Assembly (NCBI GenBank): GCA_903842345.1
Contig: CAIMLR010000027.1
Location: 1 to 64,000 of the forward strand
Reading direction: 5' to 3'
From: an uncultured Myxococcales bacterium
GTDB taxonomy: Bacteria; Myxococcota_A; UBA9042
Length of the DNA: 64,000 bases
Part shown: positions 52,558 through 61,170 of the stretch, piece by piece
How positions within the stretch are numbered: the first letter of the stretch is position 1
Layout: each line of letters opens with the position of its first letter
The notes under the pieces: generated by a model
Told to the model about the DNA's origin: nothing
The model's database searches: none
Seen by the model: the letters and a program-made list of their open reading frames with translations, nothing else
Translations under genes and position numbers: made by a program

Positions 52558-54948
52558 TCAGACGCGACGGCGGCGCAGGAGGATCGCGCACGCGAGCGCC
52601 AGCGCGAGGCCAACCGACCGCGTGGCACCGCCCGCTTGGCAGCCAGAAGCGCGCGGGGCGGCGGCCTGAGCGGCGACGTCGGCGGCTTCCGTGTCGACGG
52701 GGATCGCGGAATCGGCGGGCGCATCGGCAACCGCGGTGTCCGCGTCGGCCGTCGCGGCTGTTGCGTCGACCGCGCCGTCCACCGCGTCGCTTTCCGCGAC
52801 CTCGGCGTCCGCGGCTGAGCCGGCGTCCGGTTCGGCTTCAGCGACCTGCGGATCATCGGCGACCGTTGGCGGATTCAGGCAAGCGCCGAGGTCGTCGCCC
52901 CACATTTCCCCGCCCAGCCACAGCGCCATCGCCCCCGCGCCAAATCCGACCATCGGCATCGCGCCGTCAAATTGGCCAGCGTTCTTGCCCTGCGTCCCGA
53001 TCAGCTCCGGCACCACACCGCCGCCCGCGACCCGTACCTCCAGCATTCGCGCCTGCAGCCCCGCCACATCCGCCGCGACGTTCTGGCCCGCCGCCTGCAT
53101 CCGCTCCAGCATCCGCAGCACCCGCAGGTCGATGAACAGCCACTCCGCGCTGTCGTAGATCCCGCCGTCATCGTTGCGGATCAACCCGGGTCCGCCGCCC
53201 GCGCTCAGCTTCTGCTGCCACGCTTGCCAGGTCGCGAGCGCCGTTTGGCTTCCTGGGTCAATTTGGCCGTCCAGGAACGCCTCCACCGCCGCGACGTCCA
53301 ACGCCAGCGCCGTCTTCTCCTCCAGATTGCCGCGCAGCACGTGGTCGCTGCCGACAAAGTGGCTGACAATCGCATCCCGCAGCGCCAGCGCCGCGGCGCG
53401 GTACGTCGCGCCCAGAGGGTGCTCGCCCGCGCGATCCGCAAGGTCCGCCGCGCCGCACAGCCCGCGCACCGCGACGATGTCCGAGTAGGCAAAGTGCTTC
53501 TGCTTGCCGTTCCAGTGCACTTCCCAAATGCTCGAATCTTTTTGCAGCAGCCCGGTCGGATCGCGCAGCGCGAGCAGCCGCTCCGCCACCAGATCGCGCA
53601 GCTTGGCCCAGTGACTCGTCAGCCACACCAGATCGTTGGTCGCCGCGACGTAGCGCGCGGATTGCCACAGATAGAGGCCCAGGCCGTCAAACTCGATGTT
53701 CGGGCCGTTCTGGTCGGTGTCCGTCTCCTCCAGTCCGCCGCCAAAATAGCGCACGGGCGAGACCAGGTATTTGCCGCCAAAATAGCTCTCGTAGCCGCCG
53801 GTCTGGCCGTGCTGTACAAAATCCAGCGCGTTCCTCGCCTCCAAGCCATGTCCGCTCGCCGCGAGCACCACGCCCGCGTACGCCTGATCGCGCACCCAGG
53901 TGATGTGCCAGATCCCCGGCGGCAGGCTCGCGACCACCTGGCCGTAGGGCGTCTGGTTCTGGCCGAGCGGTCCGAAGTCCTGCTCGCGGACCTGCGCCAT
54001 GCGGATCGTCGCCAGATTGCGCTGGAGCTGAAGCGTGGCGTCCACGTCCAGGTTGGCTGGAATTTGGTCCAGCGCGTGCCACGCCTGCCAATTCGCCTGC
54101 TCGTCGGCCAGGACGTCCGCCGCCCCGCGCCCCGCCAGCCAGAGGTCCGACGCGGCGCTGAACTGCGCATCGTCCGTGCCATTGCCGTACAGGATCAGCC
54201 AACCGCGCGTCACCGTCTCGCCCGGCTGCAGCGTCACCGGCTGCCACTGCATTCCCGCAACGCGATCGCTGCCAACCGTGCCGGCACCGCCTGTGAATGC
54301 CTGACCGTTCAGCCATTTGCCATACGGATTGACAACTTCCAGCGCGGCAGGCACGTCGCCAATCGACCTGTACAGCATCCGGTGCGGCGTCTGCGCATCC
54401 TGCTCGACGACGGCGTCCGTGCCCAGCGCATGGATGGACTCGCCGTCCAGACCCGGCGGATCGCCTGCGCCGAGGTGGCAATTGCCAATCGCGGCGAGCG
54501 TCACGGTCTGCGGCAGCGCCGTGGTGTTTGTCACCTGCGCGAGCACGACAGCGCCCGGCGCCGGCAGCGTCATCGGCGCGAACGTCAGCGTGGCGATGTC
54601 CACGCCATTTTGAGTCCGCCGATCGCGGACAATGCCGGTCGCGTCGACGACGCCAAAAACGTCGCTCCCGGCCGGATGCGCGAGACCGTTGGTCCAGACT
54701 GCAGCGGTATCACCAATCTTCACGCCAAAGTAGGCGTCGTAGAGCAGGTCCGGCGTCGTCTGCGTCGCGTCCAAATGCGCGTACAGGTGCGGCCAAAACC
54801 CGGTGACTTTGGCGCTGGCCTCGTCGACGGTCAACGCGGCGTAACCATTGGCGGTTACCCGAACCGCGAAGGGCTGCATCGCGGGGAGCGCGGCCTGCGC
54901 CGGCACCGCCAGAAAACCCAAAAACGCTGTGATCAGAAGCCGCTGCAT
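52558..54948 (-). CDS. secreted GH15-like (glucoamylase fold) protein with MYXO-CTERM-like tail
   Basis: A 796-residue exported protein. A signal peptide (MQRLLITAFLGFLAVPAQAA) leads into a beta-rich domain, then an (alpha/alpha)6 barrel with GH15 signatures: ITWVRDQAYAGVV and SIWEVHWNGKQKHFAYSD, which holds a probable catalytic Glu. A long Asp/Ala-rich linker (about 700-765) ends in SGCQAGGATRSVGLALALA then ILLRRRR, a Gly-Cys-hydrophobic-Arg tail similar to MYXO-CTERM sorting signals. It probably cleaves alpha-glucans or related polysaccharides at the cell surface. The start is ATG 54948, behind AGGGTGGG. It is divergent to the RodZ-like gene. Confidence 0.85.
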   Translation of the reverse strand: MQRLLITAFLGFLAVPAQAALPAMQPFAVRVTANGYAALTVDEASAKVTGFWPHLYAHLDATQTTPDLLYDAYFGVKIGDTAAVWTNGLAHPAGSDVFGVVDATGIVRDRRTQNGVDIATLTFAPMTLPAPGAVVLAQVTNTTALPQTVTLAAIGNCHLGAGDPPGLDGESIHALGTDAVVEQDAQTPHRMLYRSIGDVPAALEVVNPYGKWLNGQAFTGGAGTVGSDRVAGMQWQPVTLQPGETVTRGWLILYGNGTDDAQFSAASDLWLAGRGAADVLADEQANWQAWHALDQIPANLDVDATLQLQRNLATIRMAQVREQDFGPLGQNQTPYGQVVASLPPGIWHITWVRDQAYAGVVLAASGHGLEARNALDFVQHGQTGGYESYFGGKYLVSPVRYFGGGLEETDTDQNGPNIEFDGLGLYLWQSARYVAATNDLVWLTSHWAKLRDLVAERLLALRDPTGLLQKDSSIWEVHWNGKQKHFAYSDIVAVRGLCGAADLADRAGEHPLGATYRAAALALRDAIVSHFVGSDHVLRGNLEEKTALALDVAAVEAFLDGQIDPGSQTALATWQAWQQKLSAGGGPGLIRNDDGGIYDSAEWLFIDLRVLRMLERMQAAGQNVAADVAGLQARMLEVRVAGGGVVPELIGTQGKNAGQFDGAMPMVGFGAGAMALWLGGEMWGDDLGACLNPPTVADDPQVAEAEPDAGSAADAEVAESDAVDGAVDATAATADADTAVADAPADSAIPVDTEAADVAAQAAAPRASGCQAGGATRSVGLALALACAILLRRRRV

Positions 54949-55021
54949 CGCCCACCCTGCCAAGGCCGCACGGTACCCGTTTCGCGATGAGGTCGCCAGT
55001 CCCCAAAACGCCTCGCGAAGC

Positions 55022-55051
55022 TTGCATGCAACGCCCTCTCCCTGCTATCAC
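55022..55051 (+). promoter_or_regulatory. weak sigma-70-like promoter before the RodZ-like gene
   Basis: TTGCAT (55022-55027), an 18-base spacer and TATCAC (55046-55051) give a fair -35/-10 pair 43 bases before the GTG start. Matches are only 3/6 and 4/6, so the call is tentative. Confidence 0.3.
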
Positions 55052-55093
55052 CGCCCGCCGGTCAGCCCGTCTGACCCGAGCCAGGACCTCCGC

Positions 55094-55636
55094 GTGTACA
55101 CTGTCGGTTCCAAGTTGCGCCAACGCCGTGAGAATCGGGGGATTTCCCTCGAGGCCGCGATGCGTGCGACAAAGATGACCCGGTCGGTGCTGATGGCGTT
55201 GGAGGAAGACCGCTTTCACGAGCTGGCGGCGCCCGTCTACACGCGCGGTTTCCTGAAAATCTACGCACAGTTCCTGGAAATTTCGGCCGACGCGGTTGTC
55301 GAAGCGTATGAGGCGCAGATGGCCGCCCAGGAAGTGCCGAGCGCCGCTTCTGGTGCGCAACTGCCCGACTACCTGCGCGATCACGCCCGCGCGCCGGGCG
55401 GCCTCTCGCCCGCGCAGTCGTTCCTGCTCGTGGCGGTTGCGGCGATCGCTTTTGTGTTCCTGTGGTCGGTCAACCGGACCAAGAAGCCCGTGCAGATGAC
55501 CGCGCGTCCGGGCATTTCTGCGCCCGCGACCGCGACCGGCCCGACCGCCGCTCCGACCTTGCCCAACGCGCGCCGTCCGGTGCCGGGCAAGGACGTGCTT
55601 GTCGACAAGCCCAGCTCGCCCAACCAGCCGCACTAG
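55094..55636 (+). CDS. RodZ-like helix-turn-helix membrane protein
   Basis: A 180-residue protein that begins with an HTH_25-type domain (VGSKLRQRRENRGISLEAAMRAT, residues 4-26, then YTRGFLKIYAQFLEI) and has one membrane helix (about 113-132). The periplasmic part is short and Pro/Ala-rich. This is the RodZ architecture (cell-shape protein linking MreB), but the family usually has a longer C-terminal domain, so it may be a RodZ-like protein only. The start is GTG 55094, behind AGGAC. It is followed nine bases later by recO. Confidence 0.8.
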   Translation: MYTVGSKLRQRRENRGISLEAAMRATKMTRSVLMALEEDRFHELAAPVYTRGFLKIYAQFLEISADAVVEAYEAQMAAQEVPSAASGAQLPDYLRDHARAPGGLSPAQSFLLVAVAAIAFVFLWSVNRTKKPVQMTARPGISAPATATGPTAAPTLPNARRPVPGKDVLVDKPSSPNQPH

Positions 55637-55645
55637 CCGCCCGCC

Positions 55646-56404
55646 ATGCCGCCGCGCACGCGCCTCGACGGCATCGTGATTCGCCAGCAGCCCATCGCTG
55701 AAGCGGACGTGATCTTGTCGCTCGTCTCTGCCGATGAAGGCCGCGCGGATGTGCTGGCCCGCGGCGCCCGCAAGAGCAGCAAACGGTTCGCCGGCGGCAT
55801 CGCGCTCTTCGGCGAGATCTCCGCCGTCATTGAACAAGGCCGCGGTCACCTGCCCACGCTTGTCGAATCGAGCCTGCACGCCGCGTTCCTGCACATGGCC
55901 TCGAGTTACGGTCAGTTGACGCTGGCCTCCTACGTCGTTGAATTGGCTGCGTGCGCCAGTCAGCCGAGCCACGCCGATCCGGCCCTGTATGCGTGGCTGC
56001 GCGCCAGCCTCGCGCTGGTGGAGACGGTGAGTGACGCGCACCTGCGCGCGCCGCGTTTGGCGATTGAGATGGGCTTCCTGCAAGCGCTGGGCGTTTGTCC
56101 CGACCTGCAGGCGTGCAGCCAATGCGGGCAGGACACGGCGGCGGGCGGCACGTGGCAGGACGCCGACGATGGGCTGGTCTGCACGCGCTGCTTCCGCGCC
56201 AATCCGGAGACGCTGCCGCCGTCGCTCGTGCGCGCGCTTGTGCTGTGGACGCTCGCGCCCGCGGAGCCGCCGGTGGATCCGCTCCCGCCGTCCGCCGCGC
56301 TGCGGGCGACCGAGAAACGCGTCGCCGTCCTGCTGGGCCACGTCGTGCCGCAAACGCTGCGCTCCGCCGTGGCACTCCGCGAACTGCTGAGGTTTGAGGC
56401 CTGA
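55646..56404 (+). CDS. recO: DNA repair protein RecO
   Basis: RecO (252 residues) loads RecA onto SSB-coated single-strand DNA. The N-terminal OB fold (RTRLDGIVIRQQPIAEADVILSL) and the zinc-binding cysteines of the C-terminal domain (CPDLQACSQCGQ, then CTRC) are visible. It starts nine bases after the RodZ-like gene. No era or rnc gene, common partners, is in the window. Confidence 0.94.
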   Translation: MPPRTRLDGIVIRQQPIAEADVILSLVSADEGRADVLARGARKSSKRFAGGIALFGEISAVIEQGRGHLPTLVESSLHAAFLHMASSYGQLTLASYVVELAACASQPSHADPALYAWLRASLALVETVSDAHLRAPRLAIEMGFLQALGVCPDLQACSQCGQDTAAGGTWQDADDGLVCTRCFRANPETLPPSLVRALVLWTLAPAEPPVDPLPPSAALRATEKRVAVLLGHVVPQTLRSAVALRELLRFEA

Positions 56405-56461
56405 GACACTTGCCGCGCGTCGGCCGATCCGTTACCACACTGCCCGCAACTGGAGTTGGAC

Positions 56462-57958
56462 ATGCCCACGCCGTACACAGAACTGAGTCAACGCCTTGCC
56501 GATCTGACGGCGCTGGAAGAAGTGGTCGGGATCCTGTCCTGGGACCAGGAGATCGTCATGCCGTCGGGCGCAGCGGAAGCGCGCGGTCGGCAGCTGGCGA
56601 CCGTGCAGGTCATCGCCCACGAGCGCCTGACGCATCCCCGGCTCGCGGCGCTGCTCGACGGGCTGCAGCACGACGCGGCGCTCGATGCGACGCAGGCGGC
56701 GAACGTGCGCGAAGCGCAGCGCGATGTGCGAAAGGCCACGCGCGTTCCGTCCGCGCTGGTGCGCGCCCAAGGCGAGACCGCGGTGCGCGGCCATGAAGTG
56801 TGGGTCAGCGCGCGCAAGCACAAGAATTTCCAGGAATTCGCGCCGGTGCTCGGCGAACTCGTGGAGCTGGCCAAGCAGCGCGCGGCGGCGATTGCGCCGG
56901 ACATGCCGGCGTACGATGTGCTGCTGGACGACTACGAGCCGGGCATGACCATGGCGCGGCTGGATCCGGTGTTTGCGCGCCTCAAAGAGGTGCTGCTGCC
57001 GCTGATCGCCCGCGTGCGTGCCGCCCGGAACGTGCCGGACATGGCGTGGCTCAGCCAACACGCGCCGGCGGAGATGCAGCGGCAGGTCGGCGAGAACATC
57101 GTGCGGGCGATGGGCTACGATTTCACGCGCGGTCGGCTGGACACCGCGGTGCACCCGTTCTGCGGCGGCGCGGGTCCGACGGACGTGCGCATCACGACGC
57201 GCTACAACGAAAACGCGTTTCTCGGCTCGCTGACCGGCATGATCCACGAGACGGGTCATGCGCTGTACGAGCAGGGCCGCGACCTGGTGCTGGCGGACCA
57301 GCCGGTGTCCCGCCCGCGGTCGATGGGCATCCACGAGAGCCAGTCGCTGTTGTGGGAGAAGCAGGTCGGCCAGGGCGCGGCGTTTTGGCAGGCGCACTAT
57401 CCCAAGCTGCAGCAGGCCTACGGTTTCCTGCGCGAGAAGCCGCTGGAGGACTTCTTGTTTGGCGTCAATTACGTCAATCCCCGTAACTTCATTCGCGTGT
57501 CGGCCGACGAACTGACCTACCCGCTGCACGTGATCCTGCGCTACGAGATCGAGCGCGAGCTGTTCAGCGGTCGGCTGGCGGTCCACGACTTGCCCACGGC
57601 GTGGAACGAGCGGATGCAAGGCTATCTGGGTATCACGCCGCCGGACGACGCGGTCGGTGTGCTGCAGGACGTGCACTGGTCAGGCGGCGCGTTTGGCTAT
57701 TTTCCGTGCTACACGCTGGGCGCGCTCTACGCCGCGCAGTTCTATCAAGCGGCGGTCGCGCAGCACCCGGAGATCCCGGCGCAGTTGGCGCACGGCGCGG
57801 TGGAGCCACTGCTGGGTTGGCTGCGCGCCAACATCCATCAGGTCGGCTCCCGTCTGGAGACCGATGCGCTGGTGACGGCGGCCACAGGGCGCACGCTCGA
57901 TCCGGAAGCGTTCCTGCGCTACGTCACGGCGAAGTACACGCGGCTCTACCAGTTGTAG
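56462..57958 (+). CDS. carboxypeptidase Taq-type (M32) metallopeptidase
   Basis: A 498-residue enzyme of family M32. The zinc site is HETGH (H262, E263, H266) in MIHETGHALYEQG, and the family motif MGIHESQSLLWEK lies 40 residues later. GILSWDQEIVMPSGA near the N-terminus is also typical. It removes C-terminal residues from peptides in the cytoplasm. The ATG 56462 follows GGAG; a TTG six bases earlier is less likely. No signal peptide is seen. Confidence 0.95.
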   Translation: MPTPYTELSQRLADLTALEEVVGILSWDQEIVMPSGAAEARGRQLATVQVIAHERLTHPRLAALLDGLQHDAALDATQAANVREAQRDVRKATRVPSALVRAQGETAVRGHEVWVSARKHKNFQEFAPVLGELVELAKQRAAAIAPDMPAYDVLLDDYEPGMTMARLDPVFARLKEVLLPLIARVRAARNVPDMAWLSQHAPAEMQRQVGENIVRAMGYDFTRGRLDTAVHPFCGGAGPTDVRITTRYNENAFLGSLTGMIHETGHALYEQGRDLVLADQPVSRPRSMGIHESQSLLWEKQVGQGAAFWQAHYPKLQQAYGFLREKPLEDFLFGVNYVNPRNFIRVSADELTYPLHVILRYEIERELFSGRLAVHDLPTAWNERMQGYLGITPPDDAVGVLQDVHWSGGAFGYFPCYTLGALYAAQFYQAAVAQHPEIPAQLAHGAVEPLLGWLRANIHQVGSRLETDALVTAATGRTLDPEAFLRYVTAKYTRLYQL

Positions 57959-58028
57959 AACAGCGATCCGCTTGAGATTGCCGCCGAGAGAGGCCAAGAT
58001 GTGCAGGGGAATCGCCGTGGAGCAAACC

Positions 58029-59108
58029 ATGATCGTTGGCACTGGACGGATGCGCGCGCGGTGGCTGTGCGCGGCTTTGTGGATCGCGGGCTGCAGCACG
58101 ACGACCGCGGGCGGCGGCGGCAGCGCGGTGGCGGACGTCGCGCCTGATTTGGCGATCACCTCCTTTGGCAACAAGGACACGGCCGCGGGCAAGGACATCG
58201 CCACGTTCAAGGACACCGGCGCTGGCGCTGCCGACGCGATCGCGGGCGATGACGCCGCGCTCGACGACACCGGTGCCGACGACGTTGCGCTGGACGACAG
58301 CGGTCCAGACGACGCGACGGACCTCACCGATCAGGACACCGGCATCGTGGATGTTCCGGACATCACCACGCCCAAGGACACCGTGGCCAAAGACACGGTT
58401 GCCAAGGACACCGGGACCGACACCGGCGGCAAGGACACCAGCACCGCGGACGTCGGCGCCACCTGCGGCAACGGCACCTGCGGCGCGGGCGAAACGTGTG
58501 AAAACTGCGCGGTCGACTGCCCCTGCAAGCCGTGCAATCCGTTGACGTCCGTGGGCTGCACCACGTCGCAACAGTGCTACGTCGCCACGGCCGGTCTGCA
58601 ATGCGGCGGCTTTGGCACCGTCGCCGATGGCGGCCCCTGCAAGTATCTCAACGACTGCGCGCTCGGCTCGATGTGCGTCGGCGCCATCTGCCGCAAAGTG
58701 TGCGCGACCGCGGGAACCAGCCTGGGCTGCACTGCGCCGGCGGTCTGCGAGGAGCTCGCCAATGGCACCACCTCGCTTGGCTACAACCTTGGCGCGTGCT
58801 TTGCCCCGGAAAACTGCAACCTCGTCACGAGCGTCGGCTGCCCGACTGGCCAAGCCTGCCTGCCCAGCAGCAACGGCAAGCAGTGTGCGCCCGCCGGCAA
58901 GGTCGGCCTCGACGGGGCGTGCAAGAGCGTGTCGGATTGCGACATCGGCTTCCTCTGCCTCAACGGCGCGACGACGAGCACGTGCAAGAAGCGCTGCAAC
59001 ACCACCGACGCGACGACCTGCCCCAGCGGCCTGGCCTGTGGCCCGATCACGATTGGCAGCCCGCCCGTCTCCGTTGGCGAGAACTTTGGCGTGTGCGACA
59101 AGCCGTGA
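58029..59108 (+). CDS. Cys-rich lipoprotein with KDT repeats
   Basis: A 352-359-residue lipoprotein (start 58029 or 58050, lipobox IAGC). An Asp/Thr/Lys-rich linker has repeated KDT units (58371-58443). The rest is Cys-rich (about 30 cysteines) in repeated modules such as CGNGTCGAGETCENCAVDCPC, CGGFGTVADGGPC and CAPAGKVGLDGACKSVSDC, the pattern of small disulfide-stabilised EGF/VWC-like modules common in myxobacterial surface proteins. No enzyme motif is seen. It probably binds something at the cell surface. It lies 70 bp after the carboxypeptidase. Confidence 0.8.
   Translation: MIVGTGRMRARWLCAALWIAGCSTTTAGGGGSAVADVAPDLAITSFGNKDTAAGKDIATFKDTGAGAADAIAGDDAALDDTGADDVALDDSGPDDATDLTDQDTGIVDVPDITTPKDTVAKDTVAKDTGTDTGGKDTSTADVGATCGNGTCGAGETCENCAVDCPCKPCNPLTSVGCTTSQQCYVATAGLQCGGFGTVADGGPCKYLNDCALGSMCVGAICRKVCATAGTSLGCTAPAVCEELANGTTSLGYNLGACFAPENCNLVTSVGCPTGQACLPSSNGKQCAPAGKVGLDGACKSVSDCDIGFLCLNGATTSTCKKRCNTTDATTCPSGLACGPITIGSPPVSVGENFGVCDKP
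58371..58443 (+). repeat. KDT repeats in the Cys-rich lipoprotein
   Basis: The peptide repeats PKDTVA, KDTVA, KDTG, TDTG and GKDT lie in tandem. The DNA copies vary. Other Asp/Thr-rich stretches precede this one from about 58170. Confidence 0.85.
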
Positions 59109-59123
59109 CGGCGGCGCGAGCGG

Positions 59124-60329
59124 CTACTTGCGCTCGGATGGAAACACGATACCGGCGGGCTCAGCGGCCATCAGCGGCTCTTCTGCCGTCGCTTCGCCCA
59201 ACAGTGTCCGGCCAAAGAACGCGCCGACCAAGCGCGCGCCAATCGACCGCGCCGTCGTGTTGTCCAGGTAGGTGAAATCCGATTGGTCGGCCATGCGCAG
59301 GCCTTTGCCGCAGCCCGCATCAAAGCCCGGGATGATGCCGGCGATGTCCGCGAAGGAAAAATGCCCCGCGTCCGCGACCTCAACCAGCCAAACCGGCGGA
59401 TTGGCATCGGCGAAATTCTGGCGGATGAACGTGTTGCCGACTTCCAGGATCGAGTTGTCCTCCCGCGCCAGCACAAACGCCACCGGCACATGGATTTTTG
59501 CCATGTCGACGCCGGGCAGCAGCGGTTGCGCCATCGGCACCGCCAGCGCCATGGCCGCCTTGGGCCGCGGATCGTCCATCAGCAGCTTGCCCACCGTGAC
59601 GCCGCCAAAGCTGTGGCCGAGCGCGCCGATGCGCGTGCTGTCGAATTTACCGCGCAAGCTCGCCGGAATCGCGGTGTTCTTGGCGTCCAGGATCTGGTCG
59701 AGCACGAACTTCATGTCGTCGGCGCGCACCTGCAGGAACGCCGCGCCCAGGCCAGCGGACGTGCCCGCGAGGCCTTCAAAGATCGTGTTGCCGGTGTGAT
59801 CGGGCGCAATGACGGCGATGCCGTGGCTGGCGAGCCGCTCGGCGATCGTCGTCGCCTCAAAGCGCGTGCAGGTGTGGCAATGGGAGAACGCGACGAGCGG
59901 CCAATTCGCCGTCGTGGCTGGCGCTGCGTTGGCGGCGGAATGCGTCTGGGCGCGCGTACACGAGGCGGGCGCGCCGGCGAGCAGCGTCGTCATCGTCGCG
60001 TGTTCAGGCGAGTCGACCGGATAGAAATCGGCCAAGCTGATCCCCGCTTCAGCCGCCGCGCGCGCGCTTTCCGCCGCGGGATACCACACGGTCACGCGCA
60101 ACGTCCGGGTCCGCGCGGCATCGGTCAGGACAAAATCGGCGTGGCCCACCGGATAAGCGCCGTCCTTGCGCCAGTCGTCTGCGGACGCGCTGGCATCCGC
60201 CTGATCGCCGGTGTCCGCTGCACTATCTGCGGCAAGGGCGGCATCGTCAGTCGTCGCCGCCGTCTTGCTGCACGCCGCCAGCGCGATCAGCGCGGTCAGG
60301 ATGCCACTCAGCCAAAATCGCTTGTTCAC
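59124..60329 (-). CDS. alpha/beta-hydrolase lipoprotein, PAF-acetylhydrolase/dienelactone-hydrolase-like
   Basis: A 401-residue lipoprotein with lipobox LAAC and an Asp/Ala/Thr linker, then the family motif VGHADFVLTD...TRTLRVTVWYPA. The nucleophile is in GALGHSFGG, a likely Asp in LAREDNS and the His in ADAGHFSF near residue 335. This is the COG4188 type, acting on lipids or esters. The start is GTG 60329, behind AAGGCGG, overlapping the upstream gene's stop as GTGA. It converges with the Cys-rich lipoprotein. Confidence 0.84.
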   Translation of the reverse strand: MNKRFWLSGILTALIALAACSKTAATTDDAALAADSAADTGDQADASASADDWRKDGAYPVGHADFVLTDAARTRTLRVTVWYPAAESARAAAEAGISLADFYPVDSPEHATMTTLLAGAPASCTRAQTHSAANAAPATTANWPLVAFSHCHTCTRFEATTIAERLASHGIAVIAPDHTGNTIFEGLAGTSAGLGAAFLQVRADDMKFVLDQILDAKNTAIPASLRGKFDSTRIGALGHSFGGVTVGKLLMDDPRPKAAMALAVPMAQPLLPGVDMAKIHVPVAFVLAREDNSILEVGNTFIRQNFADANPPVWLVEVADAGHFSFADIAGIIPGFDAGCGKGLRMADQSDFTYLDNTTARSIGARLVGAFFGRTLLGEATAEEPLMAAEPAGIVFPSERK

Positions 60330-61051
60330 TGGGACCGCCTTTGTGCCGCGCCGCCCTGTTCCGGCGGCGGCCATGTTGACTGCAGCACGCCAGCGGCCGC
60401 GTCGATCGGTGTACCATAGGCGATCGCCCGCGTCACACAGGGCGTCAGCGCGCGCGCCCAGCGGTCGATTTGCCGGCCGCTGCTCTCCGCGACGTACCAT
60501 GGCTGCGCGACGTCCTCCGGGTACCGATCGCGGCCTTGTCGCCACGCGATCTCGCCGATCGCTTCCCCCAGCGCGTGGTCCAACCAGCGCCACAGCCCCT
60601 GGCCAATCGCGGTCGCGAGCGCTTCGTCCAGCAGGTCCGCCGCGGGCTTGGCCAGACCGGGGATGCGCGCCGTGATCCCGCTGCGCTGCTGCAGCGCGTG
60701 CACGGCTTCGTGGACAATCACGTCGACGCGCCGATCCGGGCTGTCTTCTTCCCGAATCTGCACGGCCAGATCGTCGGCCAACGTGCGTGCGCGCAGGTGA
60801 TCGCCCGCGCGCAGGGCCACGAGGTGCAGCCGCAGCGGTCGCGCCGCGTCGAGTCGGGTGGCAAAAACCGGCGCCACCAGTTGCAGGAACACGTCGACCT
60901 GATGCTGCGCCAGCCACGCGGAATAGCGCTCCGGCGCCGCAGCGAGCCAAGGGGCGTCAGGATCCGGCACGGCGTCCACGACAAGCAGCGGCGGCGCAGC
61001 CAGCACGGGCGTGGCGGTCAGCAGCAGCAGGGCAAGGGGCAGGTGGCGCAT
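60326..61051 (-). CDS. small secreted zinc-metalloprotease-like protein
   Basis: A 241-residue protein with a signal peptide (MRHLPLALLLLTATPVLAAP) and the gluzincin-like motif HEAVH (H114, E115, H118), with a third acidic ligand candidate E143 in LLDEALAT 25 residues later. No known family name comes to mind. The stop overlaps the hydrolase start downstream by GTGA, so the two secreted enzymes are co-expressed. It is divergent to the FKBP gene. Confidence 0.72.
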   Translation of the reverse strand: MRHLPLALLLLTATPVLAAPPLLVVDAVPDPDAPWLAAAPERYSAWLAQHQVDVFLQLVAPVFATRLDAARPLRLHLVALRAGDHLRARTLADDLAVQIREEDSPDRRVDVIVHEAVHALQQRSGITARIPGLAKPAADLLDEALATAIGQGLWRWLDHALGEAIGEIAWRQGRDRYPEDVAQPWYVAESSGRQIDRWARALTPCVTRAIAYGTPIDAAAGVLQSTWPPPEQGGAAQRRSQ

Positions 61052-61170
61052 CCGGAAAGCCTCGTCGCGCGAGCATCGCATGCCCGCACGGACGTGTCAC
61101 ACGGGATTGCGCGGGCCCTTGAGCGCGCCTCGCCTTGCCAGCGCGGCGCGAATCCGGCAGCCTGCGCGAC

